From: WHSW01 sp963749365
Lineage (GTDB): Bacteria > Actinomycetota > Thermoleophilia > Solirubrobacterales > 70-9
Assembly: GCA_963749365.1 (NCBI GenBank)
Contig: CAVVME010000003.1
Location: 1,178,001 to 1,242,000, forward strand
Length of the DNA: 64,000 nt
Direction: 5' to 3'
Of the stretch, positions 8,405-16,060 are shown one piece after another. Within the stretch, counting starts at the first letter, position 1. Each line of letters opens with the position of its first letter. The position numbers and the translations under genes are program-made. The notes under the pieces are model-generated. The model searched no databases, was not told the origin of the DNA, and saw only the letters and a program-made list of their open reading frames with translations.

Positions 8405-8614
8405 TCAGCCGCGCTTGCTGCGGGCGGCGCGGCGCTTGAAGCGCTCGACCCGGCCGCCGGTGTCGACCAGCTTCTGCTTGCCGGTGTAGAAGGGATGGCA
8501 GGCGGAGCAGATCTCGACGTGCAGGTCGGGCTTGGTCGAGCGGGTATAGAACTCGTTCCCGCACGAGCAGTGCACATGGGAGAGCACGTACTCGGGGTGG
8601 ATGCCGGTCTTCAT
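8405..8614 (-). CDS. rpmE: 50S ribosomal protein L31 (zinc-binding form)
   Basis: 69 residues starting M-K-T-G-I-H-P. The zinc knuckle is intact, with C-S-C at 16-18 and C-S-A-C at 37-40, so this is the C+ form of L31 rather than the zinc-free paralogue. The basic tail (FKRRAARSKRG) contacts rRNA. The ATG at 8614 has a TAGAAT box at 8623-8628, leaving 8 nt. It is divergent from uspA, whose own TAGGCT box is only 16 bp away. First gene of the rpmE to sua5 run. Confidence 0.95.
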   Translation of the reverse strand: MKTGIHPEYVLSHVHCSCGNEFYTRSTKPDLHVEICSACHPFYTGKQKLVDTGGRVERFKRRAARSKRG

Positions 8615-8659
8615 CGGAGCCGATTCTAGCCAGCCGGAGTGACTAGGCTGGCGGCTCCG

Positions 8660-9412
8660 ATGTACCGCAAGATCCTGGTCGGCTACGACGGACACGAGCA
8701 CGCCCGCGACGCGCTCGCGCTCGCCCGCGGCCTGGCGACGATCGAGGGCGCCGAGCTGGTCCTCGTCGCAGCGCTCGAGCTCGACCCGCTCGCCACCCCC
8801 GCCGACGCCTACCAGCGCGCCACGGCGGAGGCCGAGGATCGGCTCTCGGCGTCGGCGCGGGAGGTGCTCGACGGGACGCCGTTCGAGCTCCGGACCTTCG
8901 GCGGGGTCTCGGCCGCCCGCGCCCTGTCGGAGTTCGCCGAGGCCGAGCACGCCGACGTGATCGTGCTCGGCTCGACTCACCGGGGCGGGCTCGGCCGGGT
9001 GCTCCCCGGGAGCGTCGGCGAGCACCTGCTGCACGGCGCCCCGTGCGCGGTGCTGATCGCGCCGATCGGGTTCGCGGACCGCGACAAGCTCGAGATCGAC
9101 TCGATCGGGGTCGGTTTCGACGGTCGAAACCAGGCCGGACACGCGCGCGAGGTCGCCACCGGGCTCGCCGCCGATCTCGGGGCGTCGGTCGAGACGATCA
9201 CGGTCGCCGAGGACGACGGCGACCCGGCCCAAGTGCTCGCCGAGCGCTCCGCGAGCCTCGGCCTGCTGGTCGTCGGCTCGCGCAACCACGGACCGGTGCG
9301 GCGGGCGCTGCTCGGCAGCGTCGCGGCCGAGGTGATGCGCAGCGCGACCTGCCCGGTGCTGGTCGTGCCCCGGTCGGGCGAGCTCGGGCTCGAGCGCGGG
9401 GGCACCCGATGA
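8660..9412 (+). CDS. Universal stress protein, two UspA domains
   Basis: 250 residues containing two tandem Usp domains (about 1-140 and 145-240). Each ends with the nucleotide-loop pattern typical of ATP-binding members, VLGSTHRGGLGRVLPGS in the first and VVGSRNHGPVRRALLGS in the second, followed by CPVLVVP-type strands. The ATG at 8660, not the one 21 nt upstream, is chosen since a TAGGCT box (8644-8649) sits 10 nt before it. Single-chain pseudo-dimers of this kind are common in actinobacteria and act in dormancy or stress physiology. It overlaps the following hydrolase by ATGA, so the pair is an operon. Confidence 0.9.
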   Translation: MYRKILVGYDGHEHARDALALARGLATIEGAELVLVAALELDPLATPADAYQRATAEAEDRLSASAREVLDGTPFELRTFGGVSAARALSEFAEAEHADVIVLGSTHRGGLGRVLPGSVGEHLLHGAPCAVLIAPIGFADRDKLEIDSIGVGFDGRNQAGHAREVATGLAADLGASVETITVAEDDGDPAQVLAERSASLGLLVVGSRNHGPVRRALLGSVAAEVMRSATCPVLVVPRSGELGLERGGTR

Positions 9413-10269
9413 GCGCCGCGAGCGGTCCGGATCAGCGCACGGCCGAGGTCCCGGGAGGCAGGATCGTCTACCGCGAGCTCGGCGAGGGCGAGCCGCTCCT
9501 GTTCGTCCACGGCCTGCTGGTCGACGGCCGGCTCTGGCAGGGCACGACGGAGCGACTCGCGGGGCGGTTTCGCTGTCTGGTCCCGGACTGGCCGATGGGC
9601 TCGCACCGGGTCGCCCTCGGCCCGGGCGCCGACTTCTCGCCGCCCGGGATGGCGCGGACGGTGGTCGCGTTCATGGATGCGCTCGGGGTCGAGCGCGCGA
9701 CCCTGGTCGGCAACGACAGCGGCGGCGCGATCTCACAGATCGTCGCGGCAAACCATCCCGAGCGGGTCGAGCGCCTGGTGCTGACCAACTGCGATCTGTT
9801 CGAGCATTTCCCGCCGTTCCCGTTCAGCCTCATGCCGCCGTTGGCGCGCTTGCCCGGCGGGATGGTGGTGCTCGCCGCGCCGTTTCGAATCGGCGCCGTG
9901 GCGAGAGCGACCTACGGGCTGCTCGCCAAGCAGCCGATCCCGGCCGAGCTGGTCGCCGAATGGCTCGAGCCGACTCTCAACGACCCCGCCGTGCGCGAGA
10001 ACGCGCGCGCGTTCACCGCCGGAGCCGACAAGCGCCACACGCTCGACGCGGCCGAGAAGCTGCGTCGCTTCGAGCGTCCGGTGCGCTTCGCCTGGGCGCC
10101 GGAGGACCGCTTCTTCAGCCTCTCGGACGCCGAGCGCCTGGCGGCGATCGTTCCCGACGGCCGGGTCGAGCGGGTCGGCGATGCGCGGACCTTCGTCCCC
10201 TTCGATCAGCCCGCCCGGGTTGCGGAGCTGATCGCGGGGTTCGTCGCCGAGGGCCGGGTCGCCGACTGA
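9409..10269 (+). CDS. Alpha/beta-hydrolase fold protein with atypical active site
   Basis: 286 residues of an alpha/beta hydrolase: oxyanion segment FVHGLLVDGRLW near 35-46 and the nucleophile elbow GNDSGGA near 103-109. In the G-x-Nu-x-G pattern the nucleophile falls on Asp, as in haloalkane dehalogenases, though the adjacent Ser could also be read as the nucleophile. The acid is plausible in APEDRFF. The usual catalytic His near the C-terminus is not seen; the equivalent stretch reads DARTFVPFDQP. It may therefore be a non-canonical hydrolase or a binding protein. Coupled to uspA by ATGA. Substrate unknown. Confidence 0.8.
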   Translation: MSAASGPDQRTAEVPGGRIVYRELGEGEPLLFVHGLLVDGRLWQGTTERLAGRFRCLVPDWPMGSHRVALGPGADFSPPGMARTVVAFMDALGVERATLVGNDSGGAISQIVAANHPERVERLVLTNCDLFEHFPPFPFSLMPPLARLPGGMVVLAAPFRIGAVARATYGLLAKQPIPAELVAEWLEPTLNDPAVRENARAFTAGADKRHTLDAAEKLRRFERPVRFAWAPEDRFFSLSDAERLAAIVPDGRVERVGDARTFVPFDQPARVAELIAGFVAEGRVAD

Positions 10270-10286
10270 GCTCCCCGGTCAGCCGC

Positions 10287-10901
10287 TCAGCTCTCGACCT
10301 CTCGCAGGCCCCACGGTGGCGTCGCGAGCTCGACCGGTCCCGCCGCGGTGACCCGCAGTACGCCCGCCATCTGCTCCCCGATCCCTCGCTCGGGGAGCTC
10401 GATCTCGACCTCGACCGTTCCCGAGTCGCGAGCGGTGACCCGGGGCGGTCCGAGCGAGGCGAGGATCTCGAACATCGTCTCGTTCGCGGCCAGCAGCCGG
10501 GCGGTGAACCGCTCGATCCCCTCGGCACGGGCACGATCGGCGAGCAGGCTGCAGATCGCGGTCCCGGCCCCCCTGCCGTGCCAGTCGTCGACGATCGTCA
10601 CCGCGGCTTCGGCGCTGATGCCGTCCTCGAGCCGCACGAATCGACCGACCCCGACCGGCTCTCCCGGCTCCCCCGACTCGCACTCGAAGGCGATCAGCGC
10701 CTCGTGGTCGTGATGGTCGACCTCGGTCAAGTAGCGAAGCTCGCTCGCCGACAGCTCATTGATTGCGCTCAGGAAGCGCTGGTAGCGCGACTGCTCGCTG
10801 AGCCGCGCGAACCCCTGCTCGAGCGCCCCCTTGTCGTCGGGCCGGATCGGCCGCACGACGATCGACGACCCATCCCGCAATCTGACCTCAACCTCATTCA
10901 C
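10287..10901 (-). CDS. GNAT-family N-acetyltransferase
   Basis: 204 residues. Begins with a strand and the RPIRPDD-type start of acetyltransferases that act on protein lysines (Pat/PatZ-like GNAT domains). The acetyl-CoA loop is WHGRGAGTAI near 108-117, the R/Q-x-x-G-x-G/A motif. It extends beyond the GNAT core with a C-terminal strand-rich tail of about 50 residues. No cyclic-nucleotide domain is attached, unlike mycobacterial Pat. GTG start at 10901; the promoter is unclear. It converges with the hydrolase gene with 17 bp between stops. The acceptor substrate is unknown. Confidence 0.85.
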   Translation of the reverse strand: MNEVEVRLRDGSSIVVRPIRPDDKGALEQGFARLSEQSRYQRFLSAINELSASELRYLTEVDHHDHEALIAFECESGEPGEPVGVGRFVRLEDGISAEAAVTIVDDWHGRGAGTAICSLLADRARAEGIERFTARLLAANETMFEILASLGPPRVTARDSGTVEVEIELPERGIGEQMAGVLRVTAAGPVELATPPWGLREVES

Positions 10902-10938
10902 TGAACGACGCCGAAAACCAAGCTTTGCAGGCGCCGCG

Positions 10939-12636
10939 TCAGGTCTCCTGATACAGAGGCCCGTCGCCGCCTTCGGGCATCGTGAGCCGCCCGCCCTTGG
11001 CGTTGATCGCCCCGCACTGGACGCAGTTCGAGGCGGTCACCTGCACGTCGACCTCGGTCGCGCCGTTGTTGAGCTGGTCCTCGGGGATCTCATAGACCTG
11101 AGCCGGACACAGGTTGACCCACGTTTTCGCCAGCTCGCGCGGGACGTGGCTCTGGATCCGGACGTGGTTGGGGGCGTCGTCGCGGGTCGCGTTGCCCGAG
11201 AGGAAGACGGAGTCGAGCTTGTTGAAGGTGAGCTCGTTGTCGGGCTCGGGATAGGTCTTCGAGGCGCCGCCGTCGCTCATCGCGATCTCGGTGTCCGGCT
11301 CGTACTTCCACTTGCCGCCGGGAAAGACGCCCTTGGTGACAGTCATCGCGCTCGCCATCGCCCCGCCGACGAAGAAGCCCTTCGAGAACGGCTGGCGCAT
11401 GTTGCGGGACTCGAACAGGTCGTTGCCGATCGCCGACTTGCGGACCCGCTCGTCGTAGGACTCGAGGTTGACCGAGTCGCGCTTCAGCGCCGCGAGGATC
11501 GCCTCCGCCGCGTAGATGCCCGCGTGCATCGCGTAGTGGACCCCCTTCAGGGTCGGCACGTTGACCATCCCGGCGGCGTCGCCGGCGATCGCCATCCCCG
11601 GGACCGCGAGGCTGCGCGGGAGCGCGAAGTATCCGCCGGAGGGGATCGTCTTCGCTCCCCAGGCGACCCGCTTGCCGTTGTAGAGCAGCTTGGCGACGAA
11701 CGGGTGCGTCTTCAGCTCTTGGAGCAGGTCGTGGCAGGAGAGGGTCGAGTCGGTGTGGTCGAGCCCGATCACCATCCCGATGCAGAGCTTGTCCGAGCCC
11801 ATCGGGTAGATGAAGCTGCCGCCGAACTCGTTGTACTTCGGTCGCTTGCGAAGCGGCCAGCCCATCGTGTGGATCACCCGGTCGAGCGGTTCGCCGACCT
11901 CCCACACCTCCTTCACCCCGAGCTCCCAGCGAACCGGAAGCGACCCGGCGAGCTCGAAGTAGTCGACCGCCGCCTGGGTCAGGTGGCCGAGCGTGCCCTC
12001 GGCGAGCAGGGTCGCCTTCGCGACCACGTCGGAGCCGGGCTCGAAGTTGCCCAGCGGCTCCCCGTCCTTGCCGCGCCCACGATCACCCGAGCGGACCCCG
12101 CGAACGATCCGGTCGCTGACCAAGAGCTTGTCGGCGACGGTCTCGGTGAGGATATAGGCGCCCTTCTCCTCCGCCTGCTCGGCAAGGAAGCGCGACAGCT
12201 TCGAGACCGAGATCACGTAGTTGCCGTGGTTGCGAAAGTTCGGCGGCATCGGCTTCAGCGGCAGAGCCGACCGCTTCGTCAGCAGGTAGACCGCGTCCTT
12301 GGTCACCTCCTGGTAAGAGAACGGCCAGTCCTCCGGCTCGAGGTCCGGGAACAGCTCGCGCATCGCCGAGGGCTTCATGTTCGCCCCCGAGAGCTCGTGC
12401 GCGCCCGCCACCTTGCCCTTCTCGAGCACGGCGACCGGGACCTCGCCGAGCTTCTCGCTCAGCTCGGGCTCGTCGGCGAGCAGGTCGAGGAGCCGGTTCG
12501 CGCAGGCGAGGCCCGCCGGCCCGCCGCCGACGATCGCCACCCCGACCTCGATCCGCTCGTCCTCGGGATCGGTCGGCGCGGCGATCAGATCGCCGGGGTC
12601 GAAGGGGGGCGGGTAGTGGGCTGGTTCGATCGACAT
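10939..12636 (-). CDS. Electron-transfer flavoprotein:quinone oxidoreductase (ETF dehydrogenase)
   Basis: 565 residues. Takes electrons from reduced ETF and reduces membrane quinone, linking acyl-CoA oxidation to respiration. N-terminal FAD Rossmann motif VAIVGGGPAGLACA (about 32-45), central FAD/quinone region with GDAAGMVN, and a C-terminal ferredoxin-like domain (about 490-565). That domain normally has four Cys ligands, C...C-x2-C-x2-C. Here CPAQVYE and NCVQC are present but the last ligand is Ile (NCVQCGAI), leaving three. Lies 40 nt after etfA in the same direction, so it belongs with the etf genes. ATG 12636. Confidence 0.93.
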   Translation of the reverse strand: MSIEPAHYPPPFDPGDLIAAPTDPEDERIEVGVAIVGGGPAGLACANRLLDLLADEPELSEKLGEVPVAVLEKGKVAGAHELSGANMKPSAMRELFPDLEPEDWPFSYQEVTKDAVYLLTKRSALPLKPMPPNFRNHGNYVISVSKLSRFLAEQAEEKGAYILTETVADKLLVSDRIVRGVRSGDRGRGKDGEPLGNFEPGSDVVAKATLLAEGTLGHLTQAAVDYFELAGSLPVRWELGVKEVWEVGEPLDRVIHTMGWPLRKRPKYNEFGGSFIYPMGSDKLCIGMVIGLDHTDSTLSCHDLLQELKTHPFVAKLLYNGKRVAWGAKTIPSGGYFALPRSLAVPGMAIAGDAAGMVNVPTLKGVHYAMHAGIYAAEAILAALKRDSVNLESYDERVRKSAIGNDLFESRNMRQPFSKGFFVGGAMASAMTVTKGVFPGGKWKYEPDTEIAMSDGGASKTYPEPDNELTFNKLDSVFLSGNATRDDAPNHVRIQSHVPRELAKTWVNLCPAQVYEIPEDQLNNGATEVDVQVTASNCVQCGAINAKGGRLTMPEGGDGPLYQET

Positions 12637-12676
12637 CGTGATCTCGGCGCTCGCCGCTCGCCGCTCGAGCGGCCCC

Positions 12677-13654
12677 CTAGGAGCCCTTCTTCGCCTTTAC
12701 CGCCTCGGTGAGCTTCGGCAGGATCTTGTGCAGGTCGCCGACCACTCCGAGGTCGCAGAACTCGAAGATCGGGGCGTTCGGGTCCTTGTTGACGGCGAGG
12801 ATGCTCTCGGAGTTCTGCATCCCGACCTTGTGCTGGATCGCACCCGAGATGCCCGCCGCGAGGTAGAGCTTCGGCGCCACCGTCTTGCCGGTCTGGCCGA
12901 TCTGGGCCGCGTAGGGGTACCAGCCAGCGTCGACCACCGCCCTGGTGGCGGCGACCGCGCCGCCGAGCGCCTCCGCGAGCTCCTCGGCGAGCTTGAAGTT
13001 GTCCTTTTCGCCCAGGCCGCGTCCGCCGCCGACGAGGATCTCGGCGTCCTCGATGTTGACGTCGGCGCCGCGCTGCTCGCCGCGCTGGCGCATCCGCGCC
13101 CGCGTCGACCAGGGCGAGAGCTCGACCTCGACATCGACGACCTCGGCCTGGCCGCCACCACCCTCGTTGACGTCGAAGGCATTCAGCCGGCCGATGACGA
13201 TTCCCGGCTCGCCGACGTAGCCGACGTCGACGACCGCCGAGTCCTGCAGCACCGGCCGCTCGGCGACCAGCTTGCCGTCGACGGCCTTGATCGCGGTCAC
13301 CTCCATCGTCACCCCGGCGTTCAGCCGAGCGGTCAGCCCGGCGCCGATCTCGAACCCGAGCAGGCCGCCGCCGAACAGGGCGTAGGAGAAGCCCTCGTCG
13401 GCGATCACCTTGGCCATCACGTCGACGATCGGCTGGGCGAGGCCCTCGCTGACCCCCTTCGCGCGGTAGACCTTGGCGGCGCCGTAGGCGCCGAGCCCGG
13501 CGCAGGCGTCGTCGGCGACATCGCCGACGACAACGACACCCGCCTCGGAGCCCAGCCCGCCGGCGAGCTTCGCCGCCTCCGAGATCGCCCCGAGCGAGTT
13601 GTTGTTGAACTTGCCGTTGTCGTCGTGGAGGGCGTAGACCAGGATTCCACCCAT
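12677..13654 (-). CDS. etfA: Electron transfer flavoprotein alpha subunit
   Basis: 325 residues. The N-terminal half forms the alternative ETF domain; the C-terminal FAD-binding domain (about 200-325) has VGGGRGLG, then DAGWYPYAAQIGQTGKTV and LYLAAGISGAIQHKVG, which together wrap the FAD. Pairs with EtfB to accept electrons from acyl-CoA dehydrogenases such as the one at 22846. ATG 13654 overlaps the etfB stop (ATGA), so the subunits are co-translated in equal amounts. Its order etfB-etfA is the usual actinobacterial fixA-fixB order. Confidence 0.96.
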   Translation of the reverse strand: MGGILVYALHDDNGKFNNNSLGAISEAAKLAGGLGSEAGVVVVGDVADDACAGLGAYGAAKVYRAKGVSEGLAQPIVDVMAKVIADEGFSYALFGGGLLGFEIGAGLTARLNAGVTMEVTAIKAVDGKLVAERPVLQDSAVVDVGYVGEPGIVIGRLNAFDVNEGGGGQAEVVDVEVELSPWSTRARMRQRGEQRGADVNIEDAEILVGGGRGLGEKDNFKLAEELAEALGGAVAATRAVVDAGWYPYAAQIGQTGKTVAPKLYLAAGISGAIQHKVGMQNSESILAVNKDPNAPIFEFCDLGVVGDLHKILPKLTEAVKAKKGS

Positions 13655-14445
13655 CAGACCAGCTTCCTTTCGTCGAGCCAGGCGACGATCTTCTCGACCG
13701 TATCGCCGGTGTCCTCGTCCTCGAACACCTCGCCGGCCTCCTTCGCGGGCGGCGGGTTGATCGCGAGCACCTGGGTCTTCGACCCGGCCTCGCCGACCTC
13801 GCCGGCGTCGATGCCGACGTCGGCGGCCGCCTTGCCGTCGAGCGGCTTCTTCTTCGCCCCCATGATCGCCTTCAGGCTCGGGTAGCGCGGCTCGTTGATC
13901 GCGTCACCGACCGAGATCACGGCCGGCAGGTCGACCTCGACCGTGTCGTAGCCGTACTCGGCCTGGCGCTCGCAGACGAGCTTTCCGTCCTCGACCTCGA
14001 TCTTGATCACCTGGGTCAGCGACGGCATCTTCAGATGGTCGGCGACCACGGCGCCGATCGTGTAGCACTCGCCGTCGTCGGACTGCTGGCCGAGCAGGAC
14101 GAGGTCGGGCTGCTCGGCCTCGAGCACCTTGGCGAGCGCGTAGCCGGTCGCGCACACGTCTGAGCCCGCGAGCGCGTCGTCGGCGAGGTGGACCGAGCGG
14201 TCGGCGCCCAGGGCGACCGCCTTGTGCAGCGCCCGGACGGCGGTCTCGGGGCCCATCGTCACGGCGACGATCTCCTCGACCTCGGCGCCGTCGCCCTCGC
14301 GGATCTGCATCGCGGCCTCGATGCCGTGGGTGTCGAACGGGTTCAGGTTCTTCTCGCCCGAGCGATCGAGCCGCTTGGTGGCGGGGTCGAGCCGCTTCTG
14401 CACGGCGGCGTCCGGGACCTCCTTGACGAGGCAGCAAACTTTCAA
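13654..14445 (-). CDS. etfB: Electron transfer flavoprotein beta subunit
   Basis: 263 residues with the AMP-binding ETF-beta fold. Recognisable segments are the start KVCCLVKEVPD, the LNPFDTHGIEAA region near 36, LLGQQSDDGECYTIG (about 109-123, the phosphate/AMP loop) and LPAVISVGDAINEPRYPSLKAIMGAKKK, the recognition loop that touches partner dehydrogenases. Starts with TTG at 14445, decided by a good AAGGAGG at 14452-14458. Unlike most genes here it therefore has a leader of roughly 30 nt and a Shine-Dalgarno. First gene of etfB-etfA-ETF-QO. A TetR-type operator overlaps its promoter. Confidence 0.95.
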   Translation of the reverse strand: MKVCCLVKEVPDAAVQKRLDPATKRLDRSGEKNLNPFDTHGIEAAMQIREGDGAEVEEIVAVTMGPETAVRALHKAVALGADRSVHLADDALAGSDVCATGYALAKVLEAEQPDLVLLGQQSDDGECYTIGAVVADHLKMPSLTQVIKIEVEDGKLVCERQAEYGYDTVEVDLPAVISVGDAINEPRYPSLKAIMGAKKKPLDGKAAADVGIDAGEVGEAGSKTQVLAINPPPAKEAGEVFEDEDTGDTVEKIVAWLDERKLV

Positions 14446-14479
14446 GTCGGATCCTCCTTGGGAGACTGAGGCGGCGCCG

Positions 14480-14507
14480 ATCTTACAGAATTGACTGACG
14501 AGTCAAT
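14480..14507 (-). promoter_or_regulatory. etfB promoter with overlapping inverted-repeat operator
   Basis: On the minus strand TTGACT (-35) is followed by 15 nt and TAAGAT (-10). The -35 lies inside a perfect inverted repeat, ATTGACT-GACG-AGTCAAT on the plus strand at 14490-14507, with 7-bp arms and a 4-bp spacer. This size and symmetry is typical of TetR-family operators that control fatty-acid catabolism. No tetR gene is in the window. Confidence 0.6.
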
Positions 14508-14513
14508 CGGGGC

Positions 14514-14921
14514 TCAGACGCGCTCGACGACGGCGCCACGGATGAACTCGACGATCTCATCCGTGGACGAACCGGGCGTAAACACCTCGGTCACCCCGAG
14601 CCGCTTGAGCTCGGGGACGTCATCGGCGGGAATCGTGCCGCCGACGGTGATCACGACGTCGTCAGCGCCCTGCTCGGCAAGCAGCGCGACGACCTTGGGC
14701 ACCAAGGTCATGTGAGCGCCGGAGAGGATCGAGAGGCCGACCGCGTCGGCGTCCTCCTGGATCACGGTCGCGGCGATCTGCTCCGGGGTCTGGTGCAAGC
14801 CCGTGTAGATCACCTCCATCCCCGCGTCGCGCAGCGCCCGGGCGATGATCTTCGCCCCTCGATCGTGGCCGTCGAGACCGGGCTTGGCGACGACGACGCG
14901 GATCTTGCGGCCCTCGCTCAC
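14514..14921 (-). CDS. Cobalamin-binding subunit of acyl-CoA mutase (methylmalonyl-CoA mutase C-terminal domain)
   Basis: 135 residues comprising only the B12-binding flavodoxin-like domain. The base-on-to-His motif D-x-H-x-x-G is GLDGHDRG near 13-20, with the SxL motif LSILSG and the GG motif VGGTIP. It holds adenosylcobalamin over the catalytic subunit, encoded at 16061 with one gene between. GTG 14921 is chosen because a TACGCT box at 14928-14933 leaves 6 nt; the longer upstream frame has no support. Separate small and large subunits are typical of archaeal and many actinobacterial mutases. Partner identity with the 553-aa subunit is inferred from proximity and from the lack of a B12 domain there. 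Confidence 0.92.
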   Translation of the reverse strand: MSEGRKIRVVVAKPGLDGHDRGAKIIARALRDAGMEVIYTGLHQTPEQIAATVIQEDADAVGLSILSGAHMTLVPKVVALLAEQGADDVVITVGGTIPADDVPELKRLGVTEVFTPGSSTDEIVEFIRGAVVERV

Positions 14922-15002
14922 GCCGCCAGCGTACCTACGCACACCTGGCAAGGGGCAGACATCTCGGCCGCCGCTTGACAAGACCCCCGCGGTTTCACTC
15001 GG

Positions 15003-15031
15003 TTGACACATCGGCTTGGCGCGGATAGGTT
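15003..15031 (+). promoter_or_regulatory. Consensus-like promoter of the secreted protein at 15062
   Basis: TTGACA at 15003-15008, a 17-nt spacer, and TAGGTT at 15026-15031. This is the best -35/-10 pair in the first half of the window. The expected start near 15038 gives a leader of about 24 nt carrying GAGGGAGGG (15050-15058) before ATG 15062. Confidence 0.7.
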
Positions 15032-15061
15032 CGACCAGAACCGGAATTGAGGGAGGGACTG

Positions 15062-15991
15062 ATGCTCAGTCTGCGCGGGGTAGGGCGTGCCGTGGCGATT
15101 GGCCGTGGCGCCGACGCGGGGACCTGCAACGAATGCGCAGGGAGGACCAGAACACGTCTATGGAAGCTGAGAGGCACCGTGGTTGGCGTGATCGCTTGCA
15201 CTGCGGCGCTGGCGCAAGCGTCGCAGGCCCCCGCCGCGACGACGCTCGGCGAAGCCGGTAGTGGCACGGTCCCCTGCGACGGTCCCGCCAGCTACGTGCA
15301 GACGACGACCGGTCCGCCGCCCGCCTACGCGGTGCCCCCCGGTGGCGGCGTGATCACGGCCTGGAGCACCGAGGCCGGCAGCACCGGCGGAGCCCAGGTG
15401 AGGCTGGCCGTCCTGCGGGCCACGGGGGCGCCGAACCAGTTCGCGACGATCGCGGCAAGCGCCGCCGCGACACTGAAGAGCGGATCGCTGAACTCGTTCG
15501 CCACCAGCCTGTCGCCGCAGGCCGGGGACGTCCTCGGACTGCTGATCGTCTCGGGTACCCACACCTGCGTCCGGACCAATACCGGCAGCGACGACGACCG
15601 CGGCGCGCGCGAAGTGGGAACCGTCTTCGACGTCGGGACGATCGGCACATACACGGACCCCTCCGCGCCGGGCCGGCGCCTGAACCTCGCCGCGACGCTT
15701 GAGGCCGACGCGGACGGGGACGGGATCGGCGACGAGCCGCCGCAGACGAAGATCACCAAGGGGGCTCCGAAGAAGACCGACAAGAGCAAGGTCAAGTTCA
15801 AGTTCAGCTCCGATGATCCTGGCGCGAACTTTGAATGCAAGCTCGACAAGAAGCCTTACAAGGCGTGCACGTCCCCGAAGACGGTCAAGCGCCTCGACGA
15901 GGGCAAGCACAAGTTCGCGGTGCGAGCGGTCGATGCGGATGGGCACCGCGATGCCTCCCCGCCGAAGGACAAGTTCAAGGTCGTGGACTGA
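15062..15991 (+). CDS. Secreted protein with C-terminal Solirubrobacter-type extracellular domain
   Basis: About 309 residues. ATG 15062 follows a strong Shine-Dalgarno by 3-4 nt. A long basic N-region (about 35 residues) precedes a hydrophobic stretch GTVVGVIACTAALAQA and a likely signal-peptidase site before residue 60. The middle (60-210) looks like a beta-sandwich. DADGDGIGDEPP near 218 is a thrombospondin-type-3-like calcium motif. The last 80 residues, with conserved ECKLD, paired Cys and RAVDADGHRD, form a small fibronectin-like domain found repeatedly in Thermoleophilia exported proteins. Role unknown; a cell-surface or matrix protein is likely. Confidence 0.75.
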   Translation: MLSLRGVGRAVAIGRGADAGTCNECAGRTRTRLWKLRGTVVGVIACTAALAQASQAPAATTLGEAGSGTVPCDGPASYVQTTTGPPPAYAVPPGGGVITAWSTEAGSTGGAQVRLAVLRATGAPNQFATIAASAAATLKSGSLNSFATSLSPQAGDVLGLLIVSGTHTCVRTNTGSDDDRGAREVGTVFDVGTIGTYTDPSAPGRRLNLAATLEADADGDGIGDEPPQTKITKGAPKKTDKSKVKFKFSSDDPGANFECKLDKKPYKACTSPKTVKRLDEGKHKFAVRAVDADGHRDASPPKDKFKVVD

Positions 15992-16060
15992 GGATCGCCG
16001 CGCGATACTGCGCGCCTCGCTAGCAATCCGGGCGCAATCCCGCTCTGTGGGCGGAGAAAG

